Shown here: positions 50,676-59,100 of the stretch, piece by piece | How the letters are laid out: each line of letters opens with the position of its first letter | How positions within the stretch are numbered: position 1 is the first letter of the stretch | NCBI RefSeq assembly: GCF_900106995.1 | Contig: NZ_FNOK01000028.1 | Coordinates: forward strand, 55,429 to 119,428 | DNA length: 64,000 bases | From: Saccharopolyspora shandongensis | GTDB taxonomy: Bacteria > Actinomycetota > Actinomycetes > Mycobacteriales > Pseudonocardiaceae | Direction: 5' to 3' | Notes under the pieces: generated by a model | The model's database searches: none | What the model was told of the DNA's origin: nothing | The model's input: the letters and a program-made list of their open reading frames with translations, nothing else | Translations under genes and position numbers: made by a program

Positions 50676-53600
50676 ATGGAGTCTGCAATGTTTGAGGGGC
50701 GCGAGGCATGGCTTCCGCTGTCCGAGGCCCAACGCGGTGTTTGGTTCGCCCACCAGTTGGACCCGACCAGGCTGCAGTTCAACTGCGCGGAGTACCTCGA
50801 CATCCGCGGCCCGGTCGACGTCGGGCTGTTCGAATCGGCGTGGGCCGCCCTGTGCGCGGAGGCCGATGCCGTCCGGGTCGCCGCCGTGGTCGACGAAGGT
50901 GAGCTGCGCCAACTCGTCGAGCCGAGTGCGGACCTGTCGTTCGCCGACCTCACCACCGCGGCCGAACCGGAACGGCAGGCGCAGCAGTGGATGCAGGCGG
51001 AACTGGCCCGCCCGGTCGAACTCGACCGCCGTCCGATCTCGACGTTCGCACTGCTCAAACTCGCCGAATCCCGCTACTTCTTCTACTACCGGATGCACCA
51101 CGTCGTCATCGACGGCTACGGCGTGCAGCTGATCGGCAGGCGACTCGGCGAGATCTACACCGCGCTGGCCGCGGGCCGCGACAGCGACACCGGTTTCGCC
51201 CCGCTGGCCACGCTGTTCGACGAGGACCGCGCGTATCGGGAGTCGCCGGACTTCGACCTGGACCGCGAGTACTGGATGAAGCGCTTCGCCGACCAGCCGT
51301 CGCCGATCCGCCTCGGCGGTGAGGTCGTCGACACCGCGGGATCGGCGGTGCGGCATTGCCGGTTCGACGCCTTCGACCCGGCCGACATCGAACGTCTGCA
51401 CGAGGCGGCCGCCTCGACCGGAACGACCTGGCAGGTCTTCGTGCTCGCCGCGGTCGCCGCCTACACCCACCGCATCACCGATCGTCGTGACGTGATCCTG
51501 GGCATGCCGGTCGCCGGCCGCCGCAGCCTCGCGTCGCGGCGAGTTCCGGGCATGGCGACCAATTCCGTTGCGCTGCGCATGGACGTGTCGAGCAACGAGA
51601 GCCTCCAGCAGCTCATCCCGCGAGTGGCCGAGGAGGTCCGTAACGCGCTGAAGCACGAGCGATACCGGTCCGAGGACCTCCGCCGGGACCTGGGACTGGA
51701 GGGCAGCGAGCGCGCCTTCCTGGGGCCGATGGTCAACTTCATGCCCTACGACCCCTCGCTGGACTTCGGCGGGCACCCGGCCACCACGCACAACCTGGCC
51801 TCAGGACCGATCGTGGACTTCTCCTTCGGCATCCGCGGGCAGACCGGCGGCTCCGGCATGACCCTCGTGTTCGAGGCCAACCCCGAGTACCACGACCTGC
51901 CCGGATTCCTCGCGCACCGGGCGCGGCTGACGTCGTTCCTCGCCGAGGTGGTGGCCGCGCCGGACCGGCCGATCGGCCGGATCGACCTGCTGTCCCCGCA
52001 GGAGCGGCACGGGTTGCTCGTGGAACGCAACGCGACGGCCCGGGACGTGCCGGCGGCAACCGTCCCGGAGCTGTTCGACCGCCAGGCGACCAGCACCCCG
52101 GACGCCGTCGCGCTCGTCGCCGAGGACGGCCGCACGTGGACCTACCGCTCGCTCGACGCGTGGGCGGATCGGCTCGCCACCGCGCTGAGCGGCCGCGGTG
52201 TCGGCCCGGAGGACTTCGTGGCGCTGGCGCTGCCGCGTTCACCGGAGCTCATCGCAGCGATGCTCGCCGTGCTCCGGGTGGGTGCCGCGTACGTGCCAGT
52301 CGACCCGGGCTACCCGCCGGAACGCATCCAGTACATGCTCGACGACCTCGCCCCCGCCTGCCTGGTCGCGGACGCTGCGCGAAGCCTCCCCGAGACGCAC
52401 ACCGAGGTCCTGGTCACCTCCGACATTCCCGCCGAAGTGGACGGATACGACCGGCGGCCGATCGACCCGGACAGCCCGGCCTACGTGATCTACACGTCGG
52501 GCTCCACCGGAGCGCCCAAGGGCGTGGTGGTCACCCACCGGGCGATGCGCAACTTCATCGTCGACCACGCCGATCGGTTCGAGCTCGGCCCGACCAGCCG
52601 CGGTCTGCAGTTCGTCTCCCCCAGCTTCGACGTCGCCGTCGGCGACATCTGGCCGGTGCTCACCAGCGGTGGCGCGCTCGTGCTCGCCCCGGAAGGGCAG
52701 ACCACGTCCGGGCAGACGCTGGCGAAGTTGCTCGCCGACCAGCGCATCACCCACGCCGCGATCCCGCCGGTGCTGCTGGCGCAGATCCCGGAGACGGCCG
52801 TGCCGGACCTGCAGGTGCTGATCACCGGCGGGGAAACGCCGGATCCCGAGATCATCCGGCGCTGGTCGCCGCAGGCCCGGATGGTCAACGTCTACGGCGT
52901 CACCGAGGTGGCCGTCGCGAGCACCACGAGCCCGCCGCTGAGCGGCACCGAGACCGTCTCGATCGGCAAGCCGATCAGCAACACCCAGGTCTACGTGCTG
53001 GACTCGAGCCTCTCGCCGGTGCCGCCCGACGCGGTGGGCGAGCTGTACCTGGCCGGCGCCGGGCTGGCGCGCGGCTACCTCCGGCGCCCGGAGCTGACGG
53101 CGGAGCGGTTCCTGCCGAGCCCGTTCGGCGAGCCGGGAACGCGGATGTACCGGACCGGCGACCTGGTGCGCTGGCGGGCGGACGGCAACCTGGAGTACCA
53201 CGGCCGCGCCGACGAGCAGGTCAAGATCCGCGGCTTCCGCGTCGAGCTGGGCGAGGTCGAAGCAGCGCTGGCGGAGCACCCGACGATCACCGCCGCGACG
53301 GCCGTGGCCCGCGAGGACCGCCCCGGCCGCAAGCGGCTGATCGCCTACGTGCAGCTGGCGCCCGGCGCGAACGCGACACCGGCCGAACTGCGCCGGTTCG
53401 TGGCGCGGTCCCTGCCCGACTTCATGGTGCCCGCGGCGGTGGTTCCCCTCGACGAGTTGCCGATCACGCCCAACGGCAAGGTGGACCGCCGCGCGTTGAC
53501 CGCACCGGACTTCTCGACGTCCACATCGGACCGCCCCCGACCGGGCACGCGGGAGGCCGTCCTGTGCGAGCTGTTCGCCGAGGCGCTCGGAGTGGACGAG

Positions 53601-55112
53601 GTCGGGCTGCACGACTCCTTCTTCGACCTCGGCGGCGACAGCATCATGGTCTTCCCGCTGGTCTCCCGGGCCGCCGAATCCGGCCTGGAGTTCAGCGCCC
53701 GCGAGGTGTTCCAGTTCCCGACCGTGGCGAAACTGGCCCCGGTCGCGAGGGAATCGGCGCCGCCTGAACCGGTTGCGGCGATCGGCCGGTCCCGGGTCGA
53801 GCTCACCCCGGAGCAGCACGAGGTGCTCACCGCGGCCCATCCGTCCCTCACCGAGGTCCTGCCGGTGTCGCCCTTGCAGGAAGGGTTCCTGTTCCACAAC
53901 ATCCTGGCCGAGAGCTCCCACGACGCCTACGCCTCCCAGCTCCGCTTCGACTTCGAGGGTCCGCTCGACCCGGCTCGGATGCGCACCGCGGGCCAGGCGC
54001 TGCTGCGCCGCCATCCCAACCTGCGGGTCGCCTTCCACTACGACGACGCCCTCGCCGAGCCGGTGCAGGTCGTCTGCTCGGCCGTCGACCTGCCGTGGAG
54101 CCAACAGGACCTGTGGGAACTGCCGAGCGGCGAGCGCGAAGCGGAAGCGGAACGGCTGGCGTCCGGGGAACGCGCCCGCGGATTCGACCTGGCGACACCG
54201 CCGCTGCTGCGGTTCCTGCTGCTGCGCATCCGGGACGACCGCTACCGGTTGGTGCTCACCGCGCACCACATCCTGTGGGACGGCTGGTCGACCTCCATCC
54301 TGATGCGGGAACTGTTCGCCCTCTACGCGAACGACGGCGACGAGGCCTGCCTGCCGGACATCACGCCGTATCCGTCCTATCTGGACTGGTTGGCCGAACA
54401 GGACCACGACGCGGCCCGCCAGGCGTGGGCGGCAGAGCTGGCAGGCCTCCCCGGCCCCACCCGGATCGCCGACAGCGCCGTTCCCGAAGGACCGCAGGAG
54501 CAGGTGCGCTGCGATCTCAGCGCCGAGCTGACCGAAGCGCTCACGGCACGTGGCCACGCCGACGGCCTGACCACGAACACGCTCTTGCAGGGCGCCTGGG
54601 CACTGCTGCTCTCCCAGCTCACCGGGCGCGACGACGTCACCTTCGGCACTTCGGTGTCCGGCCGCCCGCCGGAGCTGCCCGGTGTCGAGAAACTGGTCGG
54701 ACTGCTCACCAACACGATCCCGGTGCGGGTGCGACGCCGGCCCGACGAGCCGCTGCCGGCGATGCTGGCCCGGTTGCAGGCCGCGCAGGCCGCGCTGATC
54801 CCCTACCACTACCTGGGGCTTTCCGACATCCAGCGGCAATCCGGCCACGCGGGCGAGCTGTTCGACACGGCGATCATGTTCGTCAACTACTCCTTCGACA
54901 GCGCCGAGTGGACCAGCACGCTCGGCGACCTGCGGCTGGCCGCGTTCGACGTCGAGGACGACACGCACTACCCGCTGCGGCTGGCCGCCGTCCCCGGGCA
55001 GCGGCTGCACCTGCGACTCGGCTACCACCCGGGCCTGTTCCGGCGGGCCGAGGCGCAGCGCCTGCTCGACCGCCTCGTCCAGACGCTGCGAGCCATCGCC
55101 GACGGGAACTGA
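50676..55112 (+). CDS. NRPS with C-A-T-C domains
   Basis: 1478 residues. The first condensation domain spans about 10-430 with the active site H141-H142-VVID-G. The adenylation domain spans about 455-960, with A3 YTSGSTGAPKG, A4 SFDVAVGD, A5 NVYGVTE and A10 PNGKVDRR. The carrier domain has Ser989 in LGGDSIMVF. The second condensation domain spans about 1060-1475 with H1197-H1198-ILWDG. There is no thioesterase, epimerase or docking-like tail. My reading of the ten specificity residues is D-V-G-A-I-G-V-V-A-K, which fits no code I know well. The leading C domain suggests an acyl or aryl group is attached to the loaded amino acid; the second would add a further amine or release the chain. Confidence 0.92.
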   Translation: MESAMFEGREAWLPLSEAQRGVWFAHQLDPTRLQFNCAEYLDIRGPVDVGLFESAWAALCAEADAVRVAAVVDEGELRQLVEPSADLSFADLTTAAEPERQAQQWMQAELARPVELDRRPISTFALLKLAESRYFFYYRMHHVVIDGYGVQLIGRRLGEIYTALAAGRDSDTGFAPLATLFDEDRAYRESPDFDLDREYWMKRFADQPSPIRLGGEVVDTAGSAVRHCRFDAFDPADIERLHEAAASTGTTWQVFVLAAVAAYTHRITDRRDVILGMPVAGRRSLASRRVPGMATNSVALRMDVSSNESLQQLIPRVAEEVRNALKHERYRSEDLRRDLGLEGSERAFLGPMVNFMPYDPSLDFGGHPATTHNLASGPIVDFSFGIRGQTGGSGMTLVFEANPEYHDLPGFLAHRARLTSFLAEVVAAPDRPIGRIDLLSPQERHGLLVERNATARDVPAATVPELFDRQATSTPDAVALVAEDGRTWTYRSLDAWADRLATALSGRGVGPEDFVALALPRSPELIAAMLAVLRVGAAYVPVDPGYPPERIQYMLDDLAPACLVADAARSLPETHTEVLVTSDIPAEVDGYDRRPIDPDSPAYVIYTSGSTGAPKGVVVTHRAMRNFIVDHADRFELGPTSRGLQFVSPSFDVAVGDIWPVLTSGGALVLAPEGQTTSGQTLAKLLADQRITHAAIPPVLLAQIPETAVPDLQVLITGGETPDPEIIRRWSPQARMVNVYGVTEVAVASTTSPPLSGTETVSIGKPISNTQVYVLDSSLSPVPPDAVGELYLAGAGLARGYLRRPELTAERFLPSPFGEPGTRMYRTGDLVRWRADGNLEYHGRADEQVKIRGFRVELGEVEAALAEHPTITAATAVAREDRPGRKRLIAYVQLAPGANATPAELRRFVARSLPDFMVPAAVVPLDELPITPNGKVDRRALTAPDFSTSTSDRPRPGTREAVLCELFAEALGVDEVGLHDSFFDLGGDSIMVFPLVSRAAESGLEFSAREVFQFPTVAKLAPVARESAPPEPVAAIGRSRVELTPEQHEVLTAAHPSLTEVLPVSPLQEGFLFHNILAESSHDAYASQLRFDFEGPLDPARMRTAGQALLRRHPNLRVAFHYDDALAEPVQVVCSAVDLPWSQQDLWELPSGEREAEAERLASGERARGFDLATPPLLRFLLLRIRDDRYRLVLTAHHILWDGWSTSILMRELFALYANDGDEACLPDITPYPSYLDWLAEQDHDAARQAWAAELAGLPGPTRIADSAVPEGPQEQVRCDLSAELTEALTARGHADGLTTNTLLQGAWALLLSQLTGRDDVTFGTSVSGRPPELPGVEKLVGLLTNTIPVRVRRRPDEPLPAMLARLQAAQAALIPYHYLGLSDIQRQSGHAGELFDTAIMFVNYSFDSAEWTSTLGDLRLAAFDVEDDTHYPLRLAAVPGQRLHLRLGYHPGLFRRAEAQRLLDRLVQTLRAIADGN

Positions 55113-55130
55113 CCAGAACGGAGGCGGGCC

Positions 55131-56168
55131 GTGCGCACGCCAGGCATTTTCATCAAGGGCATCGGGGTGCACCTGCCCGAGGCGGTCGGCGTCGAGCAAG
55201 CCGTCGCGCAGGGCAGCTACCCGGCCGAGGAAGTCGAGCTGCACGAACTCGCCGGTGCCGCCGTCGCCGGCGACACGCCGGCACCCGAAATGGCGCTGTG
55301 GGCGGCGCAGGAGGCGTGCAAGCGCAGCGGCCAACGGCCTGAGGACGTCGACCTCCTGCTGTACTGCGACTCCTGGCACCAAGGCCCGGACGGCTGGCAA
55401 CCGCAGTACTACCTGCAACGCCACCTGGTCGGCGACGACGTGCTGGCCGTCGAGGTCCGGCAGGGCTGCAACGGCATGTTCGGCGCGCTGGAGCTCGCCG
55501 CCGGTTACCTCGGCGGCCGCGCGGGAACCGCGCTGCTGGTCGCCGCCGACAACTTCGGCACGCCGATGATGGACCGCTGGCGGATGGGACCGGGCTACAT
55601 CGCCGGAGATGCCGCCAGCGCCGTGCTTCTGAGCACCGACCCGTCCTTCGCCCGGCTGCGCGCCGTGCGCTCGCTCGCCGTCTCCGAGGCCGAGCAGATG
55701 CACCGGGGCGACGAACCGCTGTTCCCGCCGGGGCCGACGGTCGGACGTCCGCTGGACTTCACCGCGCGCAACGCCGACTACAAGCGCCGGTTGATCGCCG
55801 ACGGCACCGGCACCGCCGCGCTGGTGCGGATCCATCAGCAGACCCTGCGGATCGTCGAGCTGGTCCTGGAAGAAGCCGGCATCGGGCTCGGCAACGTCAC
55901 CAGGGTCGCCTACATGAACTACAGCCGGGAGATCGTCGAGCAGCGCTGCATGGCGCCGCTCGGCCTGGACCTGGAGAAGTCCACTTGGGACTTCGGCCGG
56001 ACCGTCGGTCACCTGGGCGCCAGCGACCAGATCGTCTCGCTCGACCACCTGCTCGCCATCGGAGAGCTGGCCCCGGGCGACCACCTGCTCATGCTCGGCG
56101 TCGGCCCCGGAGTCACCCTCTCCGCCGCGGTGGTGGAGATCCTCGGTCCCACCCCGTGGCGCAGCTGA
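55131..56168 (+). CDS. KAS III-like acyltransferase
   Basis: 345 residues from a GTG at 55131 with GGAGGCGGGCC upstream. It is a thiolase-fold protein with the nucleophile Cys113 in VRQGCNGMFGALELA. The FabH His (HQAN) position reads MNYS, and the FabH Asn position reads GHLGASD, giving His294 and Asp299. A Cys-His-Asp set at these places is the pattern of CerJ/ChlB3-type proteins that move aromatic acyl groups from a 6-MSAS-type PKS carrier to another acceptor. Between the NRPS and that PKS it fits this role. It is unlikely to act in fatty-acid start. Confidence 0.88.
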   Translation: MRTPGIFIKGIGVHLPEAVGVEQAVAQGSYPAEEVELHELAGAAVAGDTPAPEMALWAAQEACKRSGQRPEDVDLLLYCDSWHQGPDGWQPQYYLQRHLVGDDVLAVEVRQGCNGMFGALELAAGYLGGRAGTALLVAADNFGTPMMDRWRMGPGYIAGDAASAVLLSTDPSFARLRAVRSLAVSEAEQMHRGDEPLFPPGPTVGRPLDFTARNADYKRRLIADGTGTAALVRIHQQTLRIVELVLEEAGIGLGNVTRVAYMNYSREIVEQRCMAPLGLDLEKSTWDFGRTVGHLGASDQIVSLDHLLAIGELAPGDHLLMLGVGPGVTLSAAVVEILGPTPWRS

Positions 56169-56192
56169 CCGGCGCCGGAAGGAGATTCGATC

Positions 56193-59100
56193 GTGCGTAG
56201 AGGCCAGGTCGTCAACGACGAGGAGCCGCAGATCGGCGAGCCGATCGCGGTGATCGGTGCCGGGTGCCGGTTCGCCGGTGGTGCCGATTCGCCCGACGAG
56301 TTCTGGGCGATGCTGACCGAAGGTCGCGACGGCATCGGAGAGATGCCGCAGGACCGGTGGCAGGTCTACCGCGAGCTCGGACCCGACCACGCCTCGGCGG
56401 TGCGGCGGGCCGGAGTTCCCGGTGGTTTCCTGGCCGACATAGAGGGCTTCGACTCGGCGTTCTTCGGCCTGACACCACGGGAAGCCGAGCTGATGGACCC
56501 GCAGCAGCGCATCCTGCTGGAACTGACCTGGGAGGCGCTGGAGCACGCCGGCATCCCGCCCCGCTCTCTGGCCGGCACCGATGCCGGCGTGTTCGTCGGC
56601 ATCGGGTCGGACGACTACGGGCGGCGGATGCTGGAGGACCTGCCGGGCATCGAGGCGTGGACCGGGATCGGCAGCGCGATGTGCGCCGCGGCCAACCGGA
56701 TCTCCTACGCGCTGGACCTGCACGGCCCCAGCATCGCGGTGGACACCGCTTGTTCGGCGTCGCTGGTCGCGGCACACCTCGCGTGCCAGAGCCTGCGCGC
56801 CGGGGAAAGCGAGATCGCCCTGGTCGGCGGGATCAACCTCATCATCTCCCCCGGGTTGACGCTCACCCTGGAATCCGCCGGCGCGACCGCGCCGGACGGC
56901 CGCTGCAAGCCCTTCGACGCCGCGGCCAACGGCTACGGCCGGGGCGAGGGCGGCGGAATCGTGGTGCTCAAACGGCTTTCCGCCGCACAACGCGACGGCG
57001 ACCGGGTGCTGGCGGTCATCCGCGGCAGCGCGGTCAACCAGGACGGCCGCACCAACGGCATCATGGCGCCCAACGGCGACGCCCAACGGGAGCTGCTGCG
57101 CGAGACCTGCCGGCGTGCCGGCATCGCGCCGGAGACGGTCGACTACGTCGAGGCGCACGGCACCGGGACCAGGCTCGGCGACCCGCTCGAAGCCGGGGCG
57201 CTCAGCGCGGTCTACGGCAGCGGGCGGCCGGCTGCCGAGCCGTGCCTCATCGGATCAGTCAAACCCAACATCGGCCATCTGGAGGCGGGCGCGGGGATCG
57301 CTTCGCTGATCAAGGCGAGCCTGTCCCTCGCACACGCCGAAATCCCGCCGAGCCTGAACTACAGCACCGGAAACCCGCTGGTGGACTGGTCCAGCAGCGG
57401 GCTGCGGGTGGTGACCGAGCGAACCCCGTGGCCGCAGCGCAACGGCCCGCGCCGGGCCGGGGTATCCGGATTCGGCTACGGCGGCACGATCGGCCACCTG
57501 CTGCTGGAGCAGGCCCCGGAACCGACCCCGGCGAACCCGCCGCAGCAGGACGTGGAGCAGCGGCTGTACCCGATTTCGGCGGCTTCGGAGGCCGGGCTGC
57601 GCGAAGGCGCCGAACGATTGGCCGACCGGGTGGCCGCCGAGACCGCCCCGCTCGACTCGATCGGGCACACGCTGGCGTTGCGCCGATCGCACCTGGAGCA
57701 CCGGGCGACGGTCGTGGCCGCCGACCACGCCGAACTCGAAGCCGGGCTGCGACTGGTCGCCAGCGGCGAGCCCGCCCCGGCGGTCAGCACCGGATCGGCC
57801 GCCGCACCGGGAACCGGTCTGGTGTGGGTGTTCTCCGGGCACGGTTCGCAGTGGATCGGGATGGGCCGGGAACTGCTGGCCGACGAACCCGCCTTCGCCG
57901 CGGCCATCGACGAGCTGGAACCGGTCTTCGCCGAGGAGATCGGGTTCTCGCCGCGGAAGGTGCTGCTCGACGGTGATCTGGAAAGCGTCGACCACATCCA
58001 GACGATGATCTTCGCGATGCAACTCGGCCTGGCCGCGGTGTGGCGCTCCTACGGGGTGCGGCCGGACGCGGTGATCGGGCACTCCGTCGGCGAGATCGCC
58101 GCCGCCGTGACCGCCGGGGTGCTGACCCCGCAGAACGGGGCCCGGCTGAGCTGCCGCCGCTCGCGGCTGCTGCGCCGGGTCGCCGGGGCCGGCGCGATGG
58201 CAATGGCCGCATTGCCGTTCGACGAGGTCACGGCGCGCCTGGCCGGCCGCACCGACGTCGCCGCGGCCATCTCGGCGTCCCCCGGCTCCACGGTCATCTC
58301 CGGTGCTCCCGAACCGATCGAAGAGCTGGTGGCGTCCTGGGGCGCCGAGGACGTGCCGATGCGGCGGGTCGCTTCCGACGTCGCCTTCCACAGCCCCCAG
58401 ATGGATCCGCTGCTGGCCGACCTGGCCGCAGCCGCTGCCGACCTCTCCCCCGGTCCGGCGCTGATTCCCTGGTACAGCACGGCATTGCCGGACCCGCGCA
58501 CGACGCCGGACAGCTCCGGCCAGTACTGGGCGACCAACCTGCGCAACCCGGTGCGCCTGGCCGCGGCCACGCAGGCCGCGGCCGAGGACGGGTACCGCGC
58601 CTTCCTGGAGGTCTCCGCGCACCCCGTGGTGGCCCATTCGATCGGCGAAACGCTGGCCGAGCACGGGATCGCGGACGCCTTCGTCGGTTCCACGCTGCGC
58701 CGCAACCAGCCCGAGTCCACGTCGCTGCTCACGGCTGTCGGCACCGCGCACTGCAACGGGATCGCCGTCGACTGGGCACGCCTGCATCCCGCCGGCACGC
58801 TGGCCGCACTGCCCGCGGTTCCTTGGCAGCGGCAGCCGCACTGGCACGAATCCGCGGTCGGCGGCAGCGGTGCGGGCCTCCAGCACGAGATCGAATCGCA
58901 CGCCCTGCTGGGATCCGCGACGGGCGTCGCCGGACGCCCCGCGATGACGCTGTGGCGGACCCTGCTGGACGATTCGTGCCGCCCCTACCCCGGCAGCCAC
59001 ACCATCGACGGGACCGAGATCGTTCCGGCCGCGGTGTTGCTCAACACCTTCTTCCACGCGGATCCGGACGGTGCGCTGCCCGCGCTCACCGAGGTGTCTC

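Noticed and set aside
52239..57158. 1639-codon open frame on the minus strand
   Set aside because: It is antisense to the NRPS, KAS III-like and PKS genes. GC-rich codon bias keeps this frame open, the translation is low-complexity Arg/Gly/Val-rich and has no domains.
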